DNA of 64,000 nucleotides, taken from assembly GCA_030268105.1 (NCBI GenBank), contig BSDZ01000013.1, positions 548,501 to 612,500 on the forward strand. The letters run 5' to 3'. This DNA is from Volvox africanus. Lineage: Eukaryota > Chlorophyta > Chlorophyceae > Chlamydomonadales > Volvocaceae. Numbering within the stretch: position 1 is the stretch's first letter; each line of letters begins with the position of its first letter. The position numbers and the translations under genes are program-made. The notes beneath the pieces are model-generated. The model ran no database searches. It was not told the origin of the DNA and saw only the letters and a list, made by a program, of their open reading frames with translations. Shown here one piece after another: positions 46,186 to 58,788 of this stretch.

Positions 46186-48628
46186 ATTGGTTAGTTTTCG
46201 TACGCACGAATCCGTTGTTATAGTGACCAAAAACCACGTCCTCACGTAACCACGCTCCCGGTCGTTCCCATGTAATCGCCCCATCACAATGAGGTGCAGG
46301 GGAGTATGCAGCCTCTCACGAGTTGCGTTTCAACTCGTAGGGCAACGATGGCAAGGAGCATGACAGGTACCATAGGTGGTGTGAACAGCATCCCGGGAGT
46401 AGATATGCGGGTGCATGATGAGCGACTGATCAGCCTAAGCACAACCGAACCAGCGGCGGATGCTGCCGTGCGGGAGGGGTGTTTCTTGTCATGCTGCGCT
46501 GTGTCATCGAAGGCAAGGTAGCCCTTCTTTCAGTTGGGAGCCGCTCTACCCAACTCCATTCGTTTTATTCGCCGCCACACCACTGAATACTCTCAGTGCC
46601 TTTCCCAGCTCTTGAACCAAATTATTTGCGTATTTCCGCATGGTCGCTGACCCACTGCCACCGACAGCGCTGGAGCCGGATTTCCAACAGAGTAGAAGAG
46701 CGAACCCGCGCCTGTAGTTGCCCTTGGCAAATTGACTGCTGCAGCAATCCTGGAGGCATCCCCCCCCTCAGCTGATCTGCGGCCACCACTCTTGTGGAGT
46801 TGCAATATAGAGATCTCTTACTATGGCGGTGATGCCAGCAGCAGCTCGTACCTTACATCCCTCATTGTATGTTCCATGGATTTGAACACCTTGGTTCCCG
46901 CACGCATGTATGTTGTTTGTGCTCCTGCAGCTCGGGCCAGAGCCGTTCGGGTCCCCAGTAATATGGCGTGATGGGTCGCTACCATGTGCAACTTGAGAAT
47001 TTGTACAGGAACATACAGCCTCCGTTCGGCTGTCCTGCTCTGCTTGCCTAATTGCCTCCCTGCGTGCTCTCTTGCTCAATAAATGTGCAGCCATGTCGAA
47101 ATCTTGTAAAACCCCTAACGAAACCCCTAAACTCCTTACTTGGCCCAAGCGCCCAACCTGCACTGTGATTATGTGTTGTCCATACCCCATCTCTAACTTG
47201 AGAGAAGCTTCTTTACGACAACCCAGTCGCCCTTTCCTCGGTCCTTTGTTTCCTGTGCGTCATGATGAGTCACGCCCGGTAATGGGTACCAACCGCATGG
47301 CGAAGGAGTGGACGAGCACCCACCACTACCGCCATTTACCAAATCCATCCCAACTCGGATCCACCTTTCCCAAAGAAGCCTACAGAGATGTGCCGACCCT
47401 CATCCGCATTGCGCTTGATATTCCATGCACCCCATACAGTCCACCCAGTGCACTCCCTTCCATTCACTGGAATGAGTGGAAGGGCTTGGCCATGCATGTG
47501 CACCATCTCCATGAAACTCTTGCTCTCCATGCACTGCCAGTCTTTCATGAAAACGGTTGACTGCTTGTGCAGCAACAACTTCATGATCCTCAGTTTGAGT
47601 CGTATTCGTCTGGTGCATAACATTATGTATCTAGTACGTATTCGTACTTAGTATATATGTACTGCACATCAATTTTAAAATTGTATGTTGACAAAACTCT
47701 TCACAAGCCGCACTGACCATTCAGTTTGTGTGGTTGATGTAACAGTAATAATTACCCGCATAGCAGGGCTGCCGTAGTTGCAGAAGACGGACATTCTCGC
47801 TACTGCTCATAGTGCTAAATGCTTTGACACGATTGCGCGTGCCATTGCACAAGAAATCATTGTGCTCTAATGCCTATATAGAAAAAAAGTCTATGTATGA
47901 GTAATTTAAGTATACTTATCGTGCAGAGGTTTATTAGCGGCCACAGCAGGATGGGTGGTAATGGGTGCGGATGAGAATGGAAGACAACGGCCGGGTACGT
48001 TCAGGCAGATTGGGGATGGCGATTTGGGGAGAGCCTGTGTAGTGTGTGCTTGCATTCTGTTGGCAATACACCAATGTAAGATGCTGACTGGGCTATGCGC
48101 TTTGGTGCCGGCCCCCGCATTGACACCTGGCAGAGGTGCTCTCCAATGTAGCACGGAAGCGTGATCTGGATCGAAAGACTCCCGAGACCTGTACCAAACA
48201 ATTTACATCACTGTACATCATTATTAAATGGGCATGTCCCGTTGACACGCCCCACGCACACTCCATGCTGGCCAAGCTGGTAATGGCGACTATAACAACA
48301 TGTTGTGATCAATCATCAAAGTGAAAGATCTTTTCAATAAATGCTAGTCATCAGATGATATACTCGCCAAGCCACGCGTAAGCCACGCACAGGCCGATGG
48401 GTTCTTGCTAGGAGTACTGCATGGCGTAATCTGCTGTTGAGTTAGATGTGGCTTCTGTCGGGCCTGGTGCACAGCTCTTAACTGTGCTTGCAAGTATCGA
48501 CAAGCCTTGCCGTTAGCCACAAATTCACCAGGGCCAGGGGCTGCTGCTGCTCCCTTAGCCCGCATGGTGTACCCCTCATTATGAGGTGCTATGGTGATTC
48601 GTGCGACATCAATATTATAACATGAGAC
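46186..48628. other. no supported gene
   Basis: Several open frames of 70-160 codons occur (for example plus 47072-47560, minus 47623-47336 and 47190-46768), but none shows a domain or a phase-consistent exon chain. A minus-strand piece starting MAAHLLSKRARREAIRQAEQ near 47094 looks protein-like and may be a mobile-element leftover. Confidence 0.35.
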
Positions 48629-49497
48629 ATGGAGGCTTACACGCCTCGACGGCAGCCCCTCACAAGCCCTAGCCTGCCGTTCCCCTTCCACGCCGCCTCA
48701 GCTCAGGACGCTGCGGCCGCAACTCTGGTGAAGCAGCCATTCGCTGCCGTCAACACCGCGCTTGCGGTGGCGGCAGTGCTGGCGCAGCCGCAGCCGCAGG
48801 TGCAGGGCCGCAACAGCATACGGTTGTGTTGCGTGTCGTACCACCTATTGTTGCATCGGGCCGAAGATCACCCCAACGCTCAAACGCTAAAAAACCGAAA
48901 TGACGAAGGCAGGAATCTGGCACCGCCATTCGAACTTTAATCTCTCCGGCACCTGGTAATACATATCGATATTTCAGCAGCAACTTACTCGGCAGCAACG
49001 GGGCCAGAAGCCCTCACCCCGACCGAAGCGAGATGGCGTACAGGCCGCGGTGTCTCGCTCAAATCCAAAATCGTGTTGGCATCAACATTTTCCTCTTAAT
49101 TTCCTCTCCTACTACCTTTCACGAAAACAGCAAAAAAACGAAGCGCAACAACAGATGCACAATCGAACGAAACTGTCCAAAACCTGCATACGCGCCAAAT
49201 GGACCCACTCATCATGGAGCAAATAGATGACATGCAACGATGCCAGTTGGAAAGTGGGGACCCTTGCTCATTAAGAGAGACCAGAGGCAGCAGCTTAATA
49301 ATATCTCGGAGCTCGTATGGTCCTTGTCCTTGCATGACGACGATGACTAACCTTTCTCAACAGCTAAACAGAAATTGGAAGGGTGGGCTAATGCAAGGCC
49401 TGCAAGGATAATTAAGCCCTGGTGCGATGCTCTTACACCACCGTTCTCTCCACGCAGCAAAACTCTCCCTCCAAACTCCTCCCTGACAAAACTTTGA
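48629..49497 (+). CDS. unidentified 156-residue protein, four exons
   Basis: Exons 48629-48799, 48913-48955, 49131-49253, 49364-49497; GT-AG sites, phases agree, exactly 157 codons. It begins MEAYTPRRQPLTSPSLPFPF, has an Ala-rich helix (VNTALAVAAVLAQ), then ESGTAIRTLISPAP, a basic KKRSATTDAQ patch, a helical MDPLIMEQIDDMQRCQLE and KQKLEGWANARP stretch, and ends in a Ser/Pro/Lys tail (PPFSPRSKTLPPNSSLTKL). No membrane helix or signal peptide. Family not recognised. A TGTAA poly(A) signal candidate lies near 49921. The composition suggests a disordered adaptor with one central helix. Convergent with the Mpv17-family gene to its right. Confidence 0.45.
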
Positions 49498-50769
49498 CGT
49501 TTCTAAAAACCGGGTTGGATAACACAACGACAAGCTCCAAGACGCAGCAGCTGTGGCGCCCCGCCAAATGCGAATGAGCGTGCGCCGCCTAGGGACGACG
49601 CTCTCCCCCCCGGGCAGCCACGCGCAGCAGTAATCTCCGGAAGTGGAAGCCAGCCGGCTGCCAAAGCACGCAATTCTCTGTTGCCAGCTTCTGCAATCCA
49701 CACATGCTGTGATCTCGATGACCCTGCAACCTGATAAGGCCCTTTCGAGAACCAGTACGGCAGTCGTTGCCTTTCCACGCATTAAAATAAAATGTTATGA
49801 TTCCCAAGATCGACATTGTCTGCAGAGCGGCCCACCAGACGCCTACAGACGCCTAAAACCACGACACCTACAGCATAAAACTTATCGACTACATTGCACG
49901 CCGCGATTTTTAAAAAGTGCTTGTAACAAGGCATACAAAGCGTTGTTAAGACTCTCCGGGCTTGACAGACTGCTTACAGAAGGGTAGGGCACAACGCCGA
50001 GCTCTTACAACCTCACAAATGAGCTTGTACGGCATCCGTGCCTCTACGCTGTAGATGCTTAGTAGAGCCCCAGCCTCTTCAGCCCCTGATAACTCCCTCA
50101 GTTCAAAAGATGTCGAAATGCAGATCACGGAGGTTATGGGGGCTTGCCGAACTCGCGTCCTGGGAACGAGAGCCGCACTCACATGCACGGACGAACCCCC
50201 GAAGTACGGCAGGTACGGCAGGTGCTGCTCAAATCGAGTCGATATTAGGCTCTCGACCTCACCGTTCGCTGTGAGGCCTCCGTTGCCCTGATCAGTGTGT
50301 AGCTGATGTCCGCTCCCGGGGGCTTTCTGCCCTAAACAGCTCATCAACTGACCCAGAAGGCGCCCACAGAACAGCAGGAAACCATGCTGTCATCAGGTGC
50401 TGTGAGAGCCCCACCTTTCACGTTACCCCTGACGGCGGAACACACTGCACCCGTATACGTGAAGTACGACACCACGAACCCAGGCACGCGTCAGCCTCGC
50501 AACTATGGGCCCCTGGATTCCTATGATAACCCGTAACGACGGACATTAACCTGATCAACAACACACGCGAATAAACATACAAAATGACAATATCCTTGTC
50601 CCGCCGCAAATCCTGCCGCTACCGATGCAGCTACGGATGCCGGCACAGTCACGGCGCCAAGTGGCAGCAGCCGGCCACGGCCCCACGCTCCGGGCTCGTC
50701 AGCCGACGCCACCATAGGGTTTTAGGTTTACGAGTAGGGTAAAATCCTACAAACCCTCAAACCATTGTA
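49498..50769. other. 3' UTRs of two convergent genes; no separate gene accepted
   Basis: Between the stops of the 156-residue protein gene (+) and the second Mpv17-family gene (-). Several protein-like minus-strand frames occur (50715-50580, 50347-50080), but an ATG only 55 bases after the Mpv17 stop and inconsistent splice phases argue against an independent gene. TTACA (TGTAA on the minus strand) near 49977 and 50006 could end the Mpv17 transcript. Confidence 0.35.
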
Positions 50770-52401
50770 CTACTTAGCCGACATCGCCGGTGGCGCGTTA
50801 GTTGTTCCACCAGGGGCACTACCACCGGCGCGACGGAGTCCAAAGAGGCCACCATCGCCGGCGGAGCTGCAGGTCGCGCTTGCGGCTACGAGGGCGAGAT
50901 GGTTGAAGTTCTCATCCATGGCAGCGTCCCAAGGCCACAATGCCGCCGCCGCCGCCAGCCCTAGGTCCCTTGCAGCCAACTCACTGACCTCCCGGTCCGC
51001 CGCGAATGCCAGCTGTGTCTTCTCTTTCTGCTGATTCATCATCGCTTGACTGTCTTTGGGTGCGGCCTTGTGAGCGGGGCCGCGGCGGTTCTCCGTCTGC
51101 TGTTCTTCTCGCTGCCTCCGTGTCTGCACCCGCTGAGCAGCAGCAGCAGCAGCAACACCAGGCTGCAGCTGCAGCTGCTGTTGTTGCTGCAATACGGTTT
51201 CAGCCGCCTCTACTTCCTCCGCTTTCTCGTCCTTCAGATCGGCGTCCTTCCCTCGCACCCAGCTGAGGAAACAAACGTCAAACAACGTTGCGACGTTGAC
51301 CGCCAGTAGCTGGTGTTTGACTGGCACACGGCTGAACACAAAGGCCATGTACGGCGGCCATACCAGTGCCTCCGCGAGCATTGTCGGCATGAATTCCTCC
51401 CTCATTTTCTCAACAAAGATTGCGGGACTAAGGCCGTCGATGGCCATGCAGCCGTACGCGAAGAAGGCCAGGACGTAGCACGGTGAGTAAAGGAGATTGT
51501 CCGCCGTCACCTAGGGAGGCCAGGGAACGCACAATTCTTAACTTGTGCATCAGGCGAGTCTACGGGCCAGGAAGGCAGGAAGACAGCCCTAAGGCTGTGC
51601 GTATGAATCCTACGGTCGGCACGACGCACGAAAACACTGAAATTGTGAAGTACGTACCGCAGTCTGAAAGAGGAGACAGAAGCGGCGGAGGGGGGAGGAG
51701 AGGGAGGAGGAGGCTAACTTGCTATATCCGTACGTATTACAGAGCTTCATGACGCCTCCCCTTGAACAGGCCCGTCCCCATACAGAAAAAGATGCGTTCT
51801 GATCATAACGGTTTTAACCACTCGCTGTTTTCACATGGAAAGAAAAGAGACAGAGCGATTTTCATGGAGAAGATACCAGGAGGATAGGTATGTCCTTGGC
51901 CCTAACAGAGAGAGTAGATGAGCTCGGACGAGGACGAGCGAGGACGCAACGCACCTTCAGGAGCATGGACTTCATGCTGCATGCTAGCCCGAGCTGCATG
52001 ACCAGCCTTTCAAGCATAAGGTACCAGCCGTGCCCAGCAGGGCCAATCACAGCACCACCGAATGCCGCAGTGAGCGCCACGCGCCGAGCGTCGATGCCCC
52101 CACGTCCACGATTTTCAATCCGCTGGGCCATAGCTGCACAGATATTTAAGATACATAAAATATTGATGCATTAAGGACCCAAGGACTAGTCCAAAGCGTT
52201 GTGCTTACACCCTATGGCAGACATAGAGTCGCTTCAACATCAGTAAACCTACGTCTGCTTACCGTCTCCGAGACCCCAAAGAAGCGCAGACGTCGCAGCC
52301 TGCGTCATTACGGGATGCTTGCGAAGGGATCGCTCGTAGGCGGCCCAGGCGCGACCGAATGGATTGAAGCCCTTGCCCGAAATTGTCAATGCAGCAGCCA
52401 T
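50770..52401 (-). CDS. Mpv17/PMP22-family membrane protein (copy 2) with long Gln/Ala tail
   Basis: Exons 52401-52263, 52133-51955, 51510-50770; phases agree; 352 residues. Family features: AWAAYERSLRKHPVMTQAA, then WGLGDAMAQRIENRG ('GDxxAQ'), DARRVALTAAFGGAVIGPAG, HGWYLMLE, VTADNLLYSPCYVLAFFAYG, ALVWPPYMAFVFSRVPVKHQ and VCFLSWVRG. The Mpv17 core ends near residue 190. A tail of about 160 residues follows, with Gln runs (LQQQQQLQLQPG), Ala runs and charged stretches, not found in ordinary family members. Its core resembles copy 1 at 28236-29516 (shared DARRVA.TAAFG and HQLLAVN), so the two are paralogues. Mitochondrial or peroxisomal membrane location is inferred from the family. Confidence 0.9.
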
Positions 52402-53495
52402 TCTGTTCTTCGTAATATTCCCTGTAATCTTTTTGTAATTCGTGCGCTGAAGCGACTTAGTCTCGACGAGGTTCTATGAAGCACCCTTCCATGCCAGAGC
52501 GAGGAATCGCTCCGATCCAGCCCAAGCAGGCGCTGATCCAAAAATCCTGGGGTCCACTGAACCCCCGCCAGCGTGATCCGCTGAGGGCGCTAGGCGCACG
52601 GGAAACAGCGCTGGTGACGTAGACGTCTGACCCTGCATACGCGCCAGGGTATCACCTCAGTCTAGAAAGGCAACCTTTTAAAAACTTGTCATGGAAGAAA
52701 AGGCATCCTTCGGACACAAACGCTGTTCACGCGCTAGCCATCGGGCACGCAGCTCTGCGAGGCTCCGACGCGGTGGCGAAACAATGCACGCACGGGTTGC
52801 CCCAATCCCATAAGTGCATGACGCAAAATACACGCATAGTGAAAACTGAGGAAGCGACGCACCACGGTCTGAACTTAATGGTGGAAACGTAACTCGCAGT
52901 GTTCACCGCTAGAAGACTTCTTCGCGGAGCTTCCTCCAACCCCAAAAATAATTTAATGCAAGCTGGAGTGTGCTCTCAAACCTAAACAAGGCTCCAGCAA
53001 GTTAAGGGAAGTCAAGCGAAAGTAAGCCTGCCTTCCAACAGTGTGTCTATGGTAGTCAGGAAGTAGTCAGCTTGGTAAGAGACTTCACAACGCTGGATTT
53101 CATATTCCTGTGAAAATACTTTTCGATCTTCAGGTCAAATTTGGGCGCTTGGCCAAACTGAATTACTGCTGTTCGTACGTGGTAGTTTTGCCGTCTACAC
53201 GCCTAAGGAATCCGCCAGGCTGTCATTGACATGCTGTGGAATAGGACTCCTATACTTGGAGTACCTTAGCACATTACGACTAAAAGAGGTTCACTTACCC
53301 AGCCATATACTTGCATGATATTCTCTTGAATAGTTAATTTATTGCCAGTGTTAATTAACGCCCACTGTCAATATTTGCGATTTCCTCACATGTTCAAACA
53401 AGCAATCCATAACCAATAGGCGGTGTGCATCTCCGATTCCCAAGCTTGCCAGCTTAGCTGCGCTATCGAGATCTCAATTTGTACAGTAGGGAGTA
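52402..53495. promoter_or_regulatory. divergent intergenic region between Mpv17 copy 2 and the NCS1 transporter
   Basis: 1.09 kb between two outward-facing start codons; both promoters should be here. No motif can be assigned and no other gene is seen. Confidence 0.45.
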
Positions 53496-56400
53496 ATGTC
53501 GATGCCATCGAATCAATTATTTACACGCCGTGGCCATGCACTTTCGGGGCCTACATTCGCACGCGTGCACGCAGATGCGTCCATTTCCCCCAAGCGATTT
53601 GGCACCATCTCGCGGGTCCCGATCCCGGGGCAGCAGTCGCCCTTGGCGTCAGGCCGTGTCACCCCAGTTTCCCCCATGCGGGCGGGCCTGGGTATGTTTG
53701 AGGACCCAATTGTGGCACGGCCCCCGTCCAACCCCGATCTCGCACTCTTCAACGAGGACTTCTCACCCACCACCACCGAGAAACGCACCTTCGACACAAC
53801 TGATTTCGCGACCTTCTGGATCACGCTCGTCATCTCTATCACCACATATTACCTGGCGGCTAGCCTCGTGGACCTGGGTACGTGATGAGGATGGTGTTTC
53901 CAGGGGCTCTTTGCTGTGGCGCGCAAAGGCCGTCAGGAGAAAGCCATGTGTATGTGTGTGTGTATGTGTATGTGTGTATGTGTATGTGTGTGTGTATGTG
54001 AGTCTGTATGTGAATGTGTGAAGGTGAGTGTGTGTCTGTGAGTGTGTGTATGTGTCTGTGTATGTGTGTGTTTGAATCTTTACCCATTCTTGCCATCTGC
54101 TGTAATTACAGGTACTTCCAACTGCTTAATGTCGGTCTCGTACGATTGTACGGTTTTCAAATTTCTTTCCAGCGTTGGCCTTCTAAGCGTTAGGGTCGGC
54201 CCCCAGCGCCTTGGCGCTCTTTTGCAATCTCTTGGGCCTTATATCCGCTTGGTCGATTACATTCGTTCAGCGACCTCATAAAGGCGCATCTGGCTGACTA
54301 CCTCACGGATGACACCAATGACGCCAATCAATGGATCATGCCAACAAACAACCAATCATGACCGACCGTAGTGTCTTTGTACTCCCTGCGATACGAAGGA
54401 CAGTCTATATTTGCGGTCGACCTCAGGCCTCTTAATATGTGCCTTGACCTGACATTCCACAACTTACAATCCTTTTTGAACACACATACACACACACGCA
54501 TACACGCACACACGCACACACGACCCCCGCCCCTCTTAAGCACTTTCGAAGGCTCTGCTGCTTTTGTTCATTCCGCAACGCACGGGCAGACTCTCAACCC
54601 TTGCGAAATGTACATTATGTCACCATTTTTGTCGTACAATGCTGTACCCTGAATTAACATGGCAGCAATAGCTGCATCCTGCGCCCGGTTGCCAGGCAGC
54701 TGTCTAAGCAGATCAGCAAAGTGCGGGCCGGTTCCATCTACACATATATGGTCGTGCTCTGCCGTCCTTGAGGCAACTTCCCGACGCTATGCTGTGCTGT
54801 GCTGCGCTATGCTGTGCAGGCATGTCTTGGTGGCAGGGCATCATCACTGTGTTTTTCGGAAACCTGATTACGTTGGTACCCATGGTATTAAATGCGCACC
54901 CGGGAACGAAGTACGGCATACCCTTTCCCGTACTGGCACGCGCCAGCTTCGGAATCCTGGTAAGCAACTCGCGTACGCACCGACGACACGTATTGGGACC
55001 ATCGGTTGGGTTTCCCCACTGCGCCCTCGAAATCAACGCCATGTTTTGCACAGGGTCACAGCGAACCGGCCAAGGCGGGGATGGGAGTAGGACCGAGGAG
55101 GGGGGCCATCTCTGAACTGGCAATATTATCATTCAGGGGTCAGGATGTACGACAAGTTATATAGTAACCGGCCCGTCCATATCCTGTAGGCATTTATTTC
55201 GTGACGACAATTTTGTTTCTCGGTTATATCTTATGTATTATTATACATCGGTAACATCGGTAATTGGGTTTCTGGTCTTCAAAATAACGCATTCTCGCAG
55301 TAATATTTTAGTAAAATAAATATTAATTAGTAAACATTTGTTTATGAATATATGCGATCGTCCACTAGTTCATGATCTCTGGGACACCTCACCAGCAACA
55401 CACTTACCCCCACGTAAATCACCAGCACTAAAATTTGTATACTGGTACACGATCGCCGGGAACACTGTCGTATAAGTACTGAAGTTATAACGTCATAACC
55501 ATAACCACCATAACGTGCATACGACACACTTACCTTGCTTAACCATAACTGCCGAATCACGCACGTGTCCTGCCCTCCCCCCTGCCCTACCCCCTGTGGC
55601 CAAATGCCACGCCCAACATCCCACACTCCATACTCCACGCCCACGCCCCCACGTCCATCCCACCAGGGCACCAACCTTCCCTCCCTGTCTCGGGCCATCG
55701 TGGCCTGCGGCTGGTTCGGTATCCAAACCTGGATCGGCGGCTCCTCCATCTACCAGATGCTGATGGCCGTCACGGGCGGAGCCGTCGCGGGGCCGATCGT
55801 GGGCTGGCTGGGCATCTCTTTGCCGGAATTTGCGTGCTTTCTGACCTTCTGGGCGGCCCAGGTACCTGGAGCCTGAGGGAGCGTTTACGGGCACCACGGG
55901 CACATCCGCACGCTAACGAACCCGGCGCAGTACAGTACAGTGCAGTACAGTGCAGCGTTGCTCTGTTGGCTTTCTGTATATATCATTTGAATCGTTTATT
56001 TGTGAATTATTTTGATATTTGTTCAAATGATTGGCCATCTGCTCAGCCTCCTCGCACGCTCACACGCTCAATGTCATAATTTGCTGTATTTGGGCTTGTC
56101 ATCATCCGGCATCTCGGCTCCATAACATCAAGATATACGTCTTAGTCCCCGGGATCGCTACAGGGTCTCTTTGCTTGACCCGATCAGGGAGCTTCAAAAC
56201 CCAAACGTTTCTCGCCCGTCTCGCACGACTTTCCCGGTTCATATTTCCTGTTATGAACCTGCTCCACCGGCTGCCCCACCTGCCGTCCTGCCCATCTCCT
56301 ACCGCACATTTACATCTACCACCGCACATTTGCATCTACCACCGCTGCAGGTTTGGATCGTACTTCGCGGCATGGAATCCATTCGCATTTTGGAGAAGTA

Positions 56401-58788
56401 CTCCGCCCCCATCCTCATAGGCCTCTCGGTCGCCCTCATGGCTTGGGCGGTGACCACTGCCGGGGGATTCGGGCCCATGTTGTCCACGCCCTCTCAGTTC
56501 GGGATCGGAATGCCTAAGGTAATGTACGACCTGATGTATTGGGGAAGGGGAGAGAGAGAGAGTTTTGGAAAGATATCCGGTAGATGGAGTATTACCCAAA
56601 CTCATTACTTAGCTTCGTCCCTTCGTCCCAACGGATTTGTCGTTTCCCACCCTTCCCTCTCTCTCTTTCTCTCTTTCTCTCTTTCTTCCTCTCTCTCTCT
56701 CTCTCACACACCTGCACACACACGTACACACATACCTTACCTCTTCCCCCACGTGCATGTACATGTGTGCAGGAGGGTCAGTTCTGGTCGGTGTTTTGGC
56801 CGGCTGTAACCGCCAACGTGGGCTACTGGGCCACTCTGTCGCTCAACATCCCGGACTTCACGCGCTTCGCCAAGAGCCAACGCGACCAGGTGCTTGGCCA
56901 GGCGCTGGGCCTGCCCCTCTTCATGGCGCTGTTCACGTTCCTGGGTCTCGCGGTCACCTCCGCCACGGTAGTCATCTACGGGGAGGCCATCATCGACCCG
57001 GTGCAGCTCTTGGGGCGCATGCAGGGGGTGTTCCCAATCTGCATCTCGCTGTTCGGTGGGTTTTGGTTGTAGGCTCTTTTCTGCCGTAACCTCAGTGTTA
57101 CAACTTTGCTACCAACTTACTACCGCTTGAAATGCCGTTTGATGCCATCCTTAACTGCTGAAGATCGATCCCTAAGGCTAACGCCGATTGCGGTGGAGAC
57201 TAGGTTAATCTGTAGCGTCATGTGAGCCCCACCAGCGGAAAGAAACACCGATGTCGCGGCTATTCCTTTACCCCCACACCGCTCTCTCCCACCCTCCCTT
57301 CTCGCTCCTTCCCCCCCCATGTACCCAAGGCCTTATGTGGGCGACTCTGACCACCAACATCGCGGCGAATGTGGTGGCACCCGCGAACGCTTTCGTCAAT
57401 TGCGCGCCGAAATACATCTCCTTCGAGGTAACCTCAAGAGACATCCCTTCACCACGACCACCATCATATGCACTATCATAGCCACCACCTCTACCACCAG
57501 CTTTATGACAACCTCTACCATCACCTCTACCACCACGTCTACCACCAGCTTTATCACAAACTTGCCATATCCGTTCTCTCACCCGCTGCCCGGTGGTTAT
57601 CGTCACTTTCCTCCCTCCCAGGCGGGCAGCTTCATCACTGCTGTGTTGGGCCTTATCATGATGCCGTGGAACCTGGTCTCATCCACGCATGGGTTCGTCA
57701 ACACGTGGCTCATAGGTGAATAACCCATTATTAATAACCAGTAACTGATAACTGATAACGGAACAACCGGGCGAAACAGGGCGATTTAGAGACTTTCATT
57801 CAAACAACGCCCTTCGACCACCTTGGGTCCGCTGTCCTATTGCGTTCCGTCCTCAACCACCGTCTGCCTTATCCTATGTTGTTTTCCACAAACACCTTCC
57901 TCCTCTTTTCCTTCTCTCTTTCTTCTCCCCCTCCCAACTGCTTCCGGTACCCCCCTTGTGACCCCGTGCCCAATCAGGCTACTCGGCGCTATTGGGTCCC
58001 GTGATCGGTATCGTCATGTCCGACTACTTCCTGGTGCGCAATCGCCAACTGGACATTGACTCGCTCTACACCACAGGCGACAGATCCATCTACTGGTACA
58101 AGGTCCGTGGCGTCCGCGATACTATCCGCCTTGGCGCCGGGGGCCGTGCGGTCCTTGTGCCCGTGTGTATTTGCGTGCCCAGTATTGAGCCACGAGCCGC
58201 CTTGCATTAGGAAGTAAAGTGATTGTATATGTGAGTAGAGTGTGTAAGTGTGTGTGGAGGGTGTGTGAGTTTATGTCTGACACGACATATACCCTTAACC
58301 CTTAGACACATATAGTGCTGTCACTTCACGTCAGTGCGGTCTTATGTTGTGACATGTATGGATGTGCACGTACGTGTACGCGTGTATCTGCTACAACGGC
58401 CCTGGCCCTGCCTCGGGCCCCGCCCCTTTTTTCTTTCGCTCTCGCTGCTCCTTGCCATCCAGTTGCCTTCCATTCACGTACTGTTTTTATTTGTCTGATG
58501 CCTCTTGGGCCCCTTATTCCTCCACAGAACGGCTGGAACGCTGCGGCCCTGTGGGCTATACTCATCGGGGTGCTGCCCACCCTGCCCGGCTTCCTAGCCA
58601 CCATCGGCGTGGTTTCGGGGCTACCATCCATCTTTGCGCAGCTGTACGACTGTGCCTGGTTCGTGGGTGTCGCGGTGTCGTCGGTGGTGTACTGCCTCCT
58701 GATGCGAGGTGCCCCTGGAGCTTACCAAAGCGGCGCCGGGACGCAGGGTGGCTCAGGCGGGCCGCTGCCAGCACCGCAGGCCGCGTGA
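53496..58788 (+). CDS. NCS1-family nucleobase/allantoin-type transporter
   Basis: Exons 53496-53877, 54820-54959, 55667-55861, 56351-56518, 56773-57055, 57330-57427, 57622-57715, 57978-58102, 58528-58788; all phases agree; 581 residues. A cytosolic N-terminal region of about 95 residues precedes a 12-helix NCS1 core. [20 protein letters not shown] leads into helix 1. Then [40 protein letters not shown] (the most conserved NCS1 block), [59 protein letters not shown], and [20 protein letters not shown]. Plasma-membrane or plastid-envelope uptake of purines, uracil or allantoin is known for the family; the substrate here is not determinable. The exon 8 donor (AAG|GTCCGT) is weak. Introns are rich in TG, TC and pyrimidine repeats. 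The C-terminal tail is Gly/Ala-rich. Confidence 0.93.
53947..54073. repeat. long imperfect (TG)n microsatellite
   Basis: TGTATGTGTG-type repeats over about 125 bases in the first intron of the NCS1 gene. Confidence 0.9.
54478..54525. repeat. (CA)n microsatellite
   Basis: ACACACGC/ATACAC units in the same intron as the TG array; the two could base-pair in the pre-mRNA. Confidence 0.8.
56657..56732. repeat. TC/CA microsatellite
   Basis: TCTCTTTC-type run followed by CACACACA in the intron before exon 56773-57055 of the NCS1 gene. Confidence 0.85.

Noticed and set aside
47072..47623. Overlapping frames of 95-162 codons on both strands
   Set aside because: Neither strand shows a known domain or phase-consistent exons; possible transposon debris but not supportable.
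49946..50715. Protein-like minus-strand frames after the Mpv17 stop as a separate gene
   Set aside because: The first ATG is 55 bases from the upstream stop on the same strand and splice phases do not agree; more likely 3' UTR.
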